The position numbers and the translations under genes are program-made. The notes under the pieces are model-generated. The model made no database searches, was not told where the DNA came from, and saw only the letters and a program-made list of their open reading frames with translations. Positions 42,863 to 51,467 of a stretch of 64,000 nt of DNA are shown one piece after another. Origin of the DNA: CBDDIP01 sp965229005 (GTDB lineage: Bacteria; Actinomycetota; Acidimicrobiia; Acidimicrobiales; Ilumatobacteraceae); the NCBI GenBank assembly GCA_965229005.1, contig CBDDIP010000001.1, positions 868,001 to 932,000 on the forward strand, written 5' to 3'. The first letter of the stretch is position 1; each line of letters begins with the position of its first letter.

Positions 42863-44155
42863 TCAGTCGCGCAGGACGTCCGCGTGCACGTCGACCACGT
42901 CGGCCATCGCCGACACGAACCCGTCGAGATCGGCCTGCTCCAGCACGACGGGCAGCGCCAGGTAGCCACGGCGGGCGAAGTAGTACCCGCGGGCCATCAT
43001 CTCGAGGTGCAGCAGCGCACGCTGTTGGTCGGCCGCGACGACGTCGGCCGGCGTTCGGATCGGCGTCGTCTGGAAGTGGATGCCGAGGATCGAACCGATG
43101 CCGGTGGATGACATCGCCACACCCCGGTCGGCGAACAGCGCGTTCAACGCCGCCCGCAGCGCGTCGCCACGCTCGTTGTGCCACACGGCGATGTTCGGTG
43201 GGTACACGTCGCGCAGGCCGGCGGCACCGGCGGCCATCGTGACGACGTTGTTGTTGAACGTGCCGGGATGGCTGAGCGAGCCCTTGGCCGCCGGGTCGTA
43301 GCGCTCCATGTAGCGCCGAGCGCCACCGAACGCACCGAAGCTGAAGCCACCACCGAGGTACTTGCCGAACGTCGTCATGTCCGGGCGGATGCCGTGCACC
43401 GCTTGGACGCCACCGGGTGACAGACGCGACGTCATCACCTCGTCGAAGATCAACACGATGTCGCGCGCCTCGGTCTCGCGGCGGAGCGCGTGGAGGAACT
43501 CGCCCGTTGCCGGGATCGCGCCACCACCACCGAGCATCGGCTCGATGATGACGGCGGCGAGGTCGTCGCGATGCTGCTCCAGGAGCGTCGTGGTGGCGTC
43601 GATGTCGTTGAACGTGGCCACCACGTACGGGAACGGCACGTTGACCGGCGACGCGCCGCGGAAGCTGAGCACGCTGCCGTGGTAGCCGCCCTCGAACACC
43701 ATGACGTGGCTCCGACCGGTGTGCACCCGGGCCGTCGCGATCGCCATCAGGTTCGCCTCGGTGCCGGAGTTCGTGAAGCGGATGAGATCGACCGATGCGA
43801 ACCGCGCCGTGATCAGGTCGGCGAGCTCGGCGTCGTACTGGTTCGGACCGCCGAGCGCCACGCCCACGTCGAGCGCGGTGCGCGCTGCGCCGATGATCGC
43901 CGGATGCGAGTGGCCGTAGAGGCCGGCCGAGTACTCGCCGAGGAAGTCGGTGTAGACGTGGCCGTCGAGGTCGGTGAGGTGCTGCGCCTCGCCGCGGACG
44001 AACGTGACCGGGAACGGGCTGTAGTAGAGCGAGGTGCGCGTGTTGCCGCCGGGCATCGAGCCGGCCGCCGACCGGAAGCGCTGCTCGCTCAGCGGGTTCG
44101 CCGCGGCGAAGCGGTCCTCGGATGCCTGCAGTGCGCTCGTCAGGGCAGCGTTCAC
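42863..44155 (-). CDS. Class III PLP aminotransferase / glutamate-1-semialdehyde aminomutase-like
   Basis: 430 residues from GTG 44155. RFRSAAGSMPGGNTRTSLYY, FTNSGTEANLMAIATAR, IFDEVMTSRLSPGG and the PLP Lys in TTFGKYLGGGFSFGAFGG follow the GSAM-like group. It moves an amino group within or between substrates. Since no heme-tetrapyrrole genes are nearby and the operator palindrome sits 40 bases upstream, a catabolic amine or beta-amino-acid substrate is more likely than GSAM function. Confidence 0.88.
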   Translation of the reverse strand: MNAALTSALQASEDRFAAANPLSEQRFRSAAGSMPGGNTRTSLYYSPFPVTFVRGEAQHLTDLDGHVYTDFLGEYSAGLYGHSHPAIIGAARTALDVGVALGGPNQYDAELADLITARFASVDLIRFTNSGTEANLMAIATARVHTGRSHVMVFEGGYHGSVLSFRGASPVNVPFPYVVATFNDIDATTTLLEQHRDDLAAVIIEPMLGGGGAIPATGEFLHALRRETEARDIVLIFDEVMTSRLSPGGVQAVHGIRPDMTTFGKYLGGGFSFGAFGGARRYMERYDPAAKGSLSHPGTFNNNVVTMAAGAAGLRDVYPPNIAVWHNERGDALRAALNALFADRGVAMSSTGIGSILGIHFQTTPIRTPADVVAADQQRALLHLEMMARGYYFARRGYLALPVVLEQADLDGFVSAMADVVDVHADVLRD

Positions 44156-44194
44156 GACGGCGAGCGTAGCGATGAGCCCGACTCGCTGTCCACA

Positions 44195-44208
44195 GAATCT
44201 ATAGATTT
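44195..44208. promoter_or_regulatory. GAATCTATAGATTT, candidate GntR operator 3
   Basis: AATCTATAGATT (44196-44207) is a perfect 12-base palindrome. It lies between the divergent aminotransferase (start 44155) and GntR regulator (start 44265), suggesting autoregulation. Confidence 0.75.
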
Positions 44209-44264
44209 TGCGAAGCGTTCGAGGTCCTTCGGGGCCCCGCCGCTTCCTCCTAGGCTGCCGACGT

Positions 44265-44984
44265 ATGTCCGATGGCGTTTCGGTTTCGCGGGCCGACTGG
44301 GTGACCGACGAGATCCGTCGCGCGATCATGGCGCGGGACTTCGCTCCGGGTGAGAAGCTCACCACGACGATGCTCGCCGAGCGGTTCCGGGTCAGCCAGA
44401 CGCCGCTGCGCGAGGCTTTCGCCCGCCTGGCCGGCGAAGGCTGGGTGGACTACGTGCCGCAGCGCGGCGTGCGCGTGGCCGACATCTCGATCCGCGACAT
44501 GCTGGAGATCTACGAGCTTCGCGAGATGCTCGAGCCGTTGGCGATCAGCCGCTCCACGGCCCACGGGGACGACGCCTGGAAGGCGCTGGTCCAGGTGAGC
44601 TTCGACGACATGGTCCAACTCGCCGGCCCCGGCCCGGCAGGGCTCGACGGCGGCGCCTACGAGACCTACGAGGTGGCGCACAGCCAGTTCCATCGCGTGC
44701 TGCTCCAGGAGTGCGGATCGCAGTGGCTCATCCGACTGACCTCGATGCTCAGCGATCAGTGCATGCGCTTCCGGCGATTGTCGCTGCCTCTGCGCAGCCG
44801 TCTCGGATCGGTCTACGCCGAGCACGAGCGGCTCTGCCACGCGGCGATGATCGGCGATCCGGACGAGGCCGCCGACGCGGCGCTAGCGCACATGCGCAAC
44901 ACGAAGCTGGCGATCCTGGAGTGGGCGACGCCGACCGACGGGCACGACCACGACGGTGCGGTCACCGCGCCCGCCCCGGCCTGA
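44265..44984 (+). CDS. GntR-family regulator, FadR (FCD) subgroup
   Basis: 239 residues from ATG 44265. The winged helix-turn-helix occupies residues ~8-75 (TDEIRRAIMARDFAPGEKL, LAERFRVSQTPLREAFARLAGEGWV). The all-helical FCD effector domain is at ~85-225, with His residues (AHSQFHRVL, EHERLCHAAM) that often bind a metal and carboxylate ligand. It probably controls the CTATAGATT-marked units around it in response to an acid intermediate. Confidence 0.93.
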   Translation: MSDGVSVSRADWVTDEIRRAIMARDFAPGEKLTTTMLAERFRVSQTPLREAFARLAGEGWVDYVPQRGVRVADISIRDMLEIYELREMLEPLAISRSTAHGDDAWKALVQVSFDDMVQLAGPGPAGLDGGAYETYEVAHSQFHRVLLQECGSQWLIRLTSMLSDQCMRFRRLSLPLRSRLGSVYAEHERLCHAAMIGDPDEAADAALAHMRNTKLAILEWATPTDGHDHDGAVTAPAPA

Positions 44985-44989
44985 CGGGC

Positions 44990-46120
44990 TCAGCGCGCCA
45001 GGAGCGCCACGTCGCCGAGCTGAGCGACGAGTGCGACCTGCGGATCGGCGACCTGGTTCGCCGCGCTGGTGCCTCGCAGCTGACGGACCGCCTGCACGAC
45101 GCGCTGGTAGCGCTGTGACTCGCCGGTGTGCGAGTGGGACATCGTCCCGCCGTCGGTGACGATCGGGAAGCGACCACCGACTTCGATCGCATCACCGGCG
45201 ACGAACGCTGCCCCCTCACCGACGCCGCAGTACCGCAGCGCCTCGAAGTATCGGATGATCTCCCACGAGAAGTTGTCGTAGAGCTCGAACACGTCGACGT
45301 CCGATCGCTGCAGACCCGCTTGGGCGAAGGCCCGATCACCGGCGGCACGACCCAGCATCCCGACGCGGTCGTAGGTCGGCGGATGGGTGTACGAGGGTCC
45401 CCATGACTCCGAGGCCCCACCGACGACGCGCACGGCGACGGCGTCGAGGTCGGCAGCCCGCGCCGCACTGGTCAGCACGAGCGCGCTGCCGCCCTCACCC
45501 GTCATCGAGCAGTCGAGCAGGTGGTACGGCGAGGCGATCATCCGCGAGGCGAGGATGTCCTCCGCGGTGAACGGTCCCTTGCCGTGGTAGATCGCCTCCG
45601 GGTTTCGTGAGCCGTTGTTGCGAATGACGGCGGCGACGTGAGCGATCTGGGCGGGGTCGACGTGGAAGCGATGCACGTACTCCTGTGCCGAGAGTGCGAA
45701 CTCCGCCGGCGTGTGCAGGCCCCAGCACTCGATGAACTCGTTCGACGGCCGCGTCCACGGCGCCACCGAACCGCGCTCGGTGTGGATGCCGGCCTGGCCA
45801 CTGGCGACGACGACCGTGTTGCACATCCCGCTCTCGATCGCCCGCGCCGCCTCGATCACGGCCGCCGGGCCCGGAGCGCCGCGACCGACCCAGAAGAACG
45901 GCACGCCGAGGGCGTAGCCGAACGTGCGCGTGCCGTTGAGGTGATCGAGCCCGGGAAGGATGTTGAGCCCGTCGACCTCCTCGAGACCGATCCCCGCATC
46001 CGCGAGCGCGCCGGTGATCGCGGCGAGTGTGATCGAGTCGGAGGTCTCCCCCTCCAGCACCCGCGCCTGGCGCGTGTTGAACGCTCCGACGATGACAGCG
46101 TCGGCCTGGCTCCGACTCAT
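44990..46120 (-). CDS. Thiolase-like lipid-transfer protein (Ltp2-type aldolase candidate)
   Basis: 376 residues from ATG 46120, overlapping the DUF35 gene by ATGA. The thiolase fold is visible (VIVGAFNTRQARVLEGETS, CNTVVVASGQAG, CSMTGEGGSALVLTSAA), but the acylated Cys motif of true thiolases is not. ELYDNFSWE aligns with the region holding the catalytic Tyr of Ltp2-type retro-aldolases, and GGTMSHSHTGESQ is near the end. With a DUF35 partner such proteins cleave side chains of acyl-CoA substrates, for example in steroid breakdown. Confidence 0.88.
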   Translation of the reverse strand: MSRSQADAVIVGAFNTRQARVLEGETSDSITLAAITGALADAGIGLEEVDGLNILPGLDHLNGTRTFGYALGVPFFWVGRGAPGPAAVIEAARAIESGMCNTVVVASGQAGIHTERGSVAPWTRPSNEFIECWGLHTPAEFALSAQEYVHRFHVDPAQIAHVAAVIRNNGSRNPEAIYHGKGPFTAEDILASRMIASPYHLLDCSMTGEGGSALVLTSAARAADLDAVAVRVVGGASESWGPSYTHPPTYDRVGMLGRAAGDRAFAQAGLQRSDVDVFELYDNFSWEIIRYFEALRYCGVGEGAAFVAGDAIEVGGRFPIVTDGGTMSHSHTGESQRYQRVVQAVRQLRGTSAANQVADPQVALVAQLGDVALLAR

Positions 46121-46527
46121 CGCGCGACCAACTCGAAGCACGGCAACGTCACGTCGTCGTCGACGTCGACGAAGCTGACCCGGACGGCGGCGCCGATGGT
46201 GACGACGTCCGGAGGCGATCCGACGACGTTGGTCATCATCTCGTAGCCCTCGTCGAGTCGGACGACGGCGACGGTGTACGGCGCGTCGAAGGCCGGCGTC
46301 TGCGGTCGCCACACGGCAGTGAAGGTGACGATCGTGCCGATGCCACCCGACTCGACCCACGACAGCTCGGTGCTCTGGCAGGAGGAGCAGAACGCCTGCG
46401 GCGTGAACACGTAGGCGTGGCAGCGCTGGCACTGCTGCACGATCAGCCGCCGCTCACGACACGCGTCCCAGAACGGCTGGGTGATCGCCGTCGGCCGCGG
46501 CACCGGCCGGGTCGGCGCTTCGCTCAC
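46117..46527 (-). CDS. DUF35 / zinc-ribbon OB-fold protein
   Basis: 136 residues from GTG 46527. The zinc ribbon is Cys33-x2-Cys36 and Cys47-x2-Cys50; an OB fold follows (GGIGTIVTFTAVWRP to VRVSFVDVDDDVTLPCFELV). The family forms complexes with thiolase-like proteins such as Ltp2 and is needed for their activity. It overlaps both neighbours by 4 bases, so equal synthesis with the thiolase-like protein is likely. Confidence 0.93.
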   Translation of the reverse strand: MSEAPTRPVPRPTAITQPFWDACRERRLIVQQCQRCHAYVFTPQAFCSSCQSTELSWVESGGIGTIVTFTAVWRPQTPAFDAPYTVAVVRLDEGYEMMTNVVGSPPDVVTIGAAVRVSFVDVDDDVTLPCFELVAR

Positions 46528-47768
46528 GCGGTGAGCTCGCGGTCGAAGCCGAGCTCGAACAGGCGGATGGCGTTCCCGCGGATCAGCTTGTAGGTGGTCT
46601 CCTCGTCGACGCCGGCGAACTGCCGGCCGAGGTGCGCCTTCGTGTTCGGGTACGGCCCGTCCGCGTGCGGAAAGTCGGTCTCGAACATGATGTTGTCGAT
46701 GCCGATCTTGTGCGCCTGTTCGATGGCGTGACGGTCCGCGAAGATGCAGCCGAACACGTTTCGACGGATGTAGGTGGAGGGCAGCTCGGCCAGCGGCACG
46801 TCGCCGTGGCTCCAGGTGTGGTTCAGGTAGGCGTGGTCCATGCGCTCCATCGCGTACGGCATCCAGCCCGCCTGGCCCTCCGAGTAGGCCAGCTTGAGGT
46901 TGGGGAACCGATCGAGCACCCCGGAGAACACGAAGTCGGCCACTGACGCGTACGAGTTGGCGAACTGCAGCGTGGTGATGATCACGTCGGACGCGTCAGG
47001 CGGCAGCGGCATGAGCAACGACGACGAACCGATGTGCATGCAGATGACGGTGCCCGTCTCTTCGCATGCGGCGAAGAACGGGTCCCATCGATTGTGATGG
47101 ATGCTGCCGAAGCCGAGGTGCCCGATGATCTCGCTGAACGCCACGGCGCGCACGCCCCGTGCAGCGTTGCGGCGAACCTCGTCGCCGGCCAGTTGCGGAT
47201 CCCACAGCGGCACCACGGGGAGCGGGATCAGCCGGCCGCCGGAGTCGCCCGCCCACTCCTCGACCATCCAGTCGTTGTACGCGTGCACACACGCGAGACC
47301 GAACTCGCGATCGTCGGGGTACTGCTCGCTGAAGGCCTGCCCGCAGAACCGAGGAAAGGTGGGGAACGCCAGCGACGCTTCGACGTGCTGGGTGCTCATC
47401 GCTTCGACGCGCACCTTGGGGTCGTAGCACGCAGGGTGCATCTCGTCGTAGGTGACCGGCTCGTTGCCGCGCATGGCGGCTGTCGTCTCGACGCCGGCGA
47501 GCACGATGATCGGCCGGCGCAGCACGTACACCGCCTTGCCGAAGATCCACACGTCGCCGGGAACGCCATCGGGGTCCTCGACGAGCCCGGAGAACAACCG
47601 TGAATCGGCGCTGATCATGCGCCGTTCGACGCGTGGCGCGCGGTCGCGGTAGCGCTGCGGGAGCCAGCGATCGAAGAGCGTCGGTGGCTCGATCACGTGA
47701 TCGTCCACGCTGATGATCATCGGCAGGTCCGCCGCTTGCTCAGTGGGGGGCGTGCCGGGTGCGTTCAT
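46524..47768 (-). CDS. Amidohydrolase-2 family metal-dependent hydrolase/decarboxylase
   Basis: 414 residues from ATG 47768. SVDDHVIEPPTLFDRWLP is the N-terminal metal motif of the ACMSD-like group (DxH variant). CMHIGSSS, LAYSEGQAGWMPYAMERMDH and FETDFPHADGPYPNT carry the remaining His/Asp ligands. Relatives hydrolyse or decarboxylate carboxylic acids. It is the first gene of a three-gene operon with the DUF35 and thiolase-like proteins. Confidence 0.92.
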   Translation of the reverse strand: MNAPGTPPTEQAADLPMIISVDDHVIEPPTLFDRWLPQRYRDRAPRVERRMISADSRLFSGLVEDPDGVPGDVWIFGKAVYVLRRPIIVLAGVETTAAMRGNEPVTYDEMHPACYDPKVRVEAMSTQHVEASLAFPTFPRFCGQAFSEQYPDDREFGLACVHAYNDWMVEEWAGDSGGRLIPLPVVPLWDPQLAGDEVRRNAARGVRAVAFSEIIGHLGFGSIHHNRWDPFFAACEETGTVICMHIGSSSLLMPLPPDASDVIITTLQFANSYASVADFVFSGVLDRFPNLKLAYSEGQAGWMPYAMERMDHAYLNHTWSHGDVPLAELPSTYIRRNVFGCIFADRHAIEQAHKIGIDNIMFETDFPHADGPYPNTKAHLGRQFAGVDEETTYKLIRGNAIRLFELGFDRELTA

Positions 47769-47836
47769 GGCGTGGTCCTCTCGTGATGCGGGCGAGCGTA
47801 CCGGGACTCGACCGCAGTTTCAAATGACAGTAGAAT

Positions 47837-47855
47837 CTGTGCTCGATGAGCACAG
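47837..47855 (+). promoter_or_regulatory. Hairpin over the start codon of the alpha/beta hydrolase gene
   Basis: CTGTGCTC (47837-47844), GAT, then the exact complement GAGCACAG (47848-47855). The ATG at 47846-47848 lies in the loop and first stem pair. It could be a DNA operator or an mRNA structure limiting initiation. Confidence 0.5.
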
Positions 47856-48721
47856 CGACCGTTCGGGCCAACCACATCGACATCTGCTACGAGACCTTCG
47901 GCGACCCGTCCGATCCCGCGCTCGTGCTCGTGATGGGGCTGGGCGTGCAGCTCATCGAATGGGAGCCGACGTTCGTCGACGCCTTCGTCGCGCACGGCCT
48001 CCACGTCATTCGCTTCGACAACCGGGACACCGGGTTGTCCACCCACTTCCACGACATCGAGCCCGACGTGGCAGGAGCCCGGCGTGGCGATCCCAGCTCG
48101 GCGCCGTACACGCTGTTCGACATGGCCGACGACGCCGTTGCCCTGCTCGATGCGCTGGGGATCGAACGGGCGCACATCCTCGGCGCCTCGATGGGCGGCA
48201 TGATCGCCCAGTCGATCGCCATCCGACATCCGAACCGCGTCCTGTCGCTGTGCTCGATCATGTCGAACCCCGGCGATCCCAACGTCGGTCGCCCGACGCG
48301 CGAGGCGTTCGCCGCGCTCACGGCGCCGGCACCCGACACTCGTGAGGGCGTGATCGAGGCTGCCGTGGCACGCAGCAAGGTGTTTCGCGGCGGCGGGTTC
48401 CCCTACGACGAGGAGCGGATCCGCGCTCGCGCCACCGCGGCATACGACCGCGCCCACGACCCGGCCGGCAAGGCTCGCCAGCAGTCGGCGGTCATCGCCA
48501 CCGGGGACCGGACCGCGGCGCTCGCCAGCGTTCGCGTCCCGACCGTCGTGATCCACGGCGAGGCCGACCCGCTGGCAACCCTCGGCGGTGGTCAGGCGAC
48601 CGCAGCAGCCATCCCCGGCGCGACGTTGGTGGTCATCCCGGGCATGGGCCACGAGTTCCCCGAGGGCGCCCGGCCGATGATCGTCGAGGCCGCCGTCGCC
48701 AACATCAGACGCGCCGGCTGA
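47846..48721 (+). CDS. Alpha/beta-fold hydrolase
   Basis: 291 residues. The nucleophile Ser is in GASMGGMIAQ, the acid in HGEADPL and the His in GMGHEFP. VMGLGVQLIEWEPTFVDAF is the oxyanion region. It resembles aclacinomycin-methylesterase/lactonase-like enzymes. The substrate is unknown; location suggests ester or lactone hydrolysis in the catabolic cluster. It is divergent from the amidohydrolase operon. Confidence 0.9.
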   Translation: MSTATVRANHIDICYETFGDPSDPALVLVMGLGVQLIEWEPTFVDAFVAHGLHVIRFDNRDTGLSTHFHDIEPDVAGARRGDPSSAPYTLFDMADDAVALLDALGIERAHILGASMGGMIAQSIAIRHPNRVLSLCSIMSNPGDPNVGRPTREAFAALTAPAPDTREGVIEAAVARSKVFRGGGFPYDEERIRARATAAYDRAHDPAGKARQQSAVIATGDRTAALASVRVPTVVIHGEADPLATLGGGQATAAAIPGATLVVIPGMGHEFPEGARPMIVEAAVANIRRAG

Positions 48722-48723
48722 CG

Positions 48724-49653
48724 TCACGCGCCCAGGATGTAGTCGATGAGCACCTGGTCGTGCTCTTCCGGCTTCTCCCACTGGGGCCAGTGGGCGGCGT
48801 CCTGCATGTTGTAGAAGGTCGACCGCGGAAAGAGGTTGGCGACGTACTCGGCGTAGTCCGGGCCCTGTCCGGGGTTGAGCTCGGTCCAGAAGACCAGCAC
48901 CTCAGGCTCGAACTTCTTGAGGTCCTCCTCCGTCCACTTGATCGTGCCGTTCCAGTGGCGTCCGATCATGTAGACGTTCTGCATCGAGGCGTAGATGTCC
49001 GGGAACGAGTAGAGACGCAACCGGATCTCGACCATCTCGTCGGTCATCCGCTCCGGGCTCGCCACCAGCCACTCCATGCGCTTGCGCACGGTCTCGAAGC
49101 TGGGCTCGACGACGGACTTCACCGACAGCTCCATCAGCGCGCTGCCGCCGCCGGGCTGCACGCGGAAGTCGGTTTTGTTGAGGTTGATCTGGCCGATGCC
49201 GGTGTTGAGGACGAGCTTGGCGCATCGCTCCGGGTACTTCATGCCGAGCTCGAAGGCCAACATGCCGCCCAGTGACTCACCTTCGATGTTGACCCGGTCG
49301 TAGCCGAGCGCGTCGATCAGATCGACGAGTGCCTCGACCTGGTACTCCGTTCGGTGCTCGTCGTCGTACGGCTCCTTGTCGGTGAAGCCGTGGTGCAGGG
49401 CGTCGATCGCGTACACGTGGAAGCCGTGGTTCGCCAGGTTGTGCATGTTGCGCGCAAAGGTCTCCGCGTGGCCGCCGATGCCGTGGATCAGCAGCAGGGG
49501 TTCTCCGCTCTCACCGCACTCGATGACACGGTGGCGCCAACGCTTGCCCTGCACCAGGCGCGTCTGCGTGCCGAGCAGCTCGACGGCGACGGACTTCCAC
49601 TCGTCGAGCGGCTTGCAGACCACGTCCTTGGACAGCTTCAACATCTCGACCAC
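48724..49653 (-). CDS. Alpha/beta hydrolase, possibly a meta-cleavage product hydrolase
   Basis: 309 residues from GTG 49653 (GAGGGGG upstream; ATG 49644 possible). Triad: Ser in IEGESLGGMLAFELG, an Asp/Glu after strand 7 (VFWTELNPGQ) and His in MQDAAHWPQWEKPEEH. HGIGGHAETFARNMHNLA and the AHWPQWE-x-P ending resemble HsaD/BphD-type C-C hydrolases, which split ring-fission products and feed the hydratase encoded next door. Assignment to that subgroup is moderate. Confidence 0.8.
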   Translation of the reverse strand: MVEMLKLSKDVVCKPLDEWKSVAVELLGTQTRLVQGKRWRHRVIECGESGEPLLLIHGIGGHAETFARNMHNLANHGFHVYAIDALHHGFTDKEPYDDEHRTEYQVEALVDLIDALGYDRVNIEGESLGGMLAFELGMKYPERCAKLVLNTGIGQINLNKTDFRVQPGGGSALMELSVKSVVEPSFETVRKRMEWLVASPERMTDEMVEIRLRLYSFPDIYASMQNVYMIGRHWNGTIKWTEEDLKKFEPEVLVFWTELNPGQGPDYAEYVANLFPRSTFYNMQDAAHWPQWEKPEEHDQVLIDYILGA

Positions 49654-49787
49654 GGTGGCCCCCTCGGGTTCTGGCTCGTCGTTGCCACGCGAGTATGCAG
49701 CCGCCTACCGGACCCGTCGGTCCCGCGCGTTCCGGAGGCCGAAACGGCTCCTTGCGACAGCGCCCCGCCGTGTGACCTGATGAGGGT

Positions 49788-50576
49788 GTGAACGACACGC
49801 GGCAGGCCATCGATGACGCAGCGGCGCGATTGCGCACCGCGGAGCAGACACGTCAGGCGTGCGATCCGATCGTCGATCTGATCGAGGCCGCCGACATCGA
49901 CGCCGCCTACGCGATCCAACAGGTCAACGTCGCGCTCGGACTCGACGCGGGGCGGCGGATCGCCGGTCGCAAGATCGGGCTCACGGCGCCGTCCGTGCAA
50001 GCACAGCTGGGCGTGGACCAGCCCGACTTCGGCGTGCTCTTCGCCGACATGGCGGTGAACGACGACGACTCGATCGCCATCGCCGACCTCGTCGCCCCGC
50101 GGGCCGAGGCGGAAGTGGCGTTCGTCCTCGAGCACGACCTGCCGTTCGAGATCTCCACCGCCGCGGACGTGATCCGAGCCACCGCGTTCGTGCTCCCGGC
50201 GATCGAAGTCGTCGACAGTCGCATCCGCAACTGGGAGATCTCGATCGTCGACACGATCGCCGACAACGCCTCGTCGGCTCGCTACGTCCTGGGCACCACG
50301 CCAAGGTTGCTGACCGACATCGACGTGCGAGAGGTGGTGATGGCCATGGACCGCGATGGGACGGAGGTGTCCGCGGGCCGTGGCGAGGCCTGCCTCGGCA
50401 ACCCGGTGAACGCTGTCGTCTGGTTGGCCAACGCGCTGGCGGCGCGAGGCGACTTCCTGCGCGCCGGCGACGTCGTGCTCTCCGGAGCGCTCGGCCCCAT
50501 GGCGCGCGTCGAGCAGCCGGGGCGGTACGAAGCGCGCATCGACGGGCTCGGCATCGCGCGGGTTCGCTTCTGCTGA
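49788..50576 (+). CDS. mhpD: 2-keto-4-pentenoate hydratase-like protein
   Basis: 262 residues from GTG 49788. GRKIGLTAPSVQAQLGVDQPDFG, PRAEAEVAFVLEHDL (metal-binding Glu pair), LPAIEVVDSRIRNWEI and NPVNAVVWLANAL are typical of MhpD/BphH/HsaE. It adds water to 2-hydroxypenta-2,4-dienoates to give 4-hydroxy-2-oxo acids, the substrate of the aldolase at 55271-56293. It is divergent from the alpha/beta hydrolase. Confidence 0.92.
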   Translation: MNDTRQAIDDAAARLRTAEQTRQACDPIVDLIEAADIDAAYAIQQVNVALGLDAGRRIAGRKIGLTAPSVQAQLGVDQPDFGVLFADMAVNDDDSIAIADLVAPRAEAEVAFVLEHDLPFEISTAADVIRATAFVLPAIEVVDSRIRNWEISIVDTIADNASSARYVLGTTPRLLTDIDVREVVMAMDRDGTEVSAGRGEACLGNPVNAVVWLANALAARGDFLRAGDVVLSGALGPMARVEQPGRYEARIDGLGIARVRFC

Positions 50577-50606
50577 TCTCGGGTTCGCCGCCGCCGACCC
50601 ATTGCC

Positions 50607-50620
50607 AGATTCTATAGATT
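50607..50620. promoter_or_regulatory. CTATAGATT site upstream of the IclR gene, candidate operator 4
   Basis: AGATTCTATAGATT (within 50607-50620) has the same right arm and the same GATT left arm as the site at 40529. It starts about 60 bases upstream of the IclR start at 50667. Confidence 0.65.
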
Positions 50621-50666
50621 GCGGTACGGTGCAACCTTCTGACCACCAGGGGCAAGGGGGGTTGCG

Positions 50667-51467
50667 GTGCTGACGCAGCAGCTCGACATCGAAGAGATCG
50701 CCGTCCTTGACGGCACCGACGACGACCACTCGCTGGGCACGTCGGTCGGAAAGGCACTGGCGCTGCTCGACGCCTTCGAGTCGCTCGACACCTCGCTCGG
50801 CGTGTCCGAGCTGGCTCGCCGCACTGGCATCCCGAAGTCGACCGCCTTCCGACTCCTGGCCATCCTCGAACAGCGTCAGCTGGTGGAGCGTGAGAACACC
50901 CGCTACTGCCTCGGCAAGCGCCTGTTCGAGCTCGGCAACCGGGTGTCGTACTGCCGGCCGCGTTCGCTTCGCGACACGGCGCTGCCGTACATCAGCGATC
51001 TCTACGAGCTGACGCACGAGACCGTCCACCTCGCCGTCCTGGACGGGACCGACGTGCTCTACGTGGAGAAGATCTTCGGGCACCAACAGGTGAAGGCGCC
51101 GTCCACCGTGGGTGGCCGTGTTCCGGCGTACTGCTCGGCCATCGGCAAGGCCCTGCTCGCCTGGAGCGACGCCGCGAAGGTGGAGGCCACGGTCGCACGC
51201 GGGCTCAAGCCGCGCACCGGGTACACGATCGTCACGCCGGGCCGGCTCGTGGACGAGCTGAAGGTGATCCGCTCCCAAGGGGTGGCCTACGACCGCGAGG
51301 AGTCGAACCTCGGGATCAACTGCGTGGCGTCACCGATCGTCAGCCGCAGCGGCCGGCTCATCGGCGGCATCTCCGTCTGCGGCGGCGCAGCGCGGTTCGT
51401 GCCGAACACCGTCGCCGGCGCCGTGGCGCAAGCAGCGCGGGGCATCGGCGCGGCGTTCGCCGCCTAG
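50667..51467 (+). CDS. IclR-family transcriptional regulator
   Basis: 266 residues from GTG 50667 (GGGGGG upstream). The N-terminal helix-turn-helix spans ~25-85 (SVGKALALLDAFESLDTSLG, LARRTGIPKSTAFRLLAIL). The effector domain follows, with GGRVPAYCSAIGKALLAW, GVAYDREESNLGINCVASPI and GRLIGGISVCGG. IclR proteins often control aromatic-acid degradation. It is convergent with the monooxygenase gene; the two stop regions overlap by 4 bases. Confidence 0.95.
   Translation: MLTQQLDIEEIAVLDGTDDDHSLGTSVGKALALLDAFESLDTSLGVSELARRTGIPKSTAFRLLAILEQRQLVERENTRYCLGKRLFELGNRVSYCRPRSLRDTALPYISDLYELTHETVHLAVLDGTDVLYVEKIFGHQQVKAPSTVGGRVPAYCSAIGKALLAWSDAAKVEATVARGLKPRTGYTIVTPGRLVDELKVIRSQGVAYDREESNLGINCVASPIVSRSGRLIGGISVCGGAARFVPNTVAGAVAQAARGIGAAFAA

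Noticed and set aside
42863..44155. hemL (heme biosynthesis) label for the aminotransferase
   Set aside because: No tetrapyrrole context, and it is tied by the operator palindrome to catabolic genes; only general class III aminotransferase is supported.
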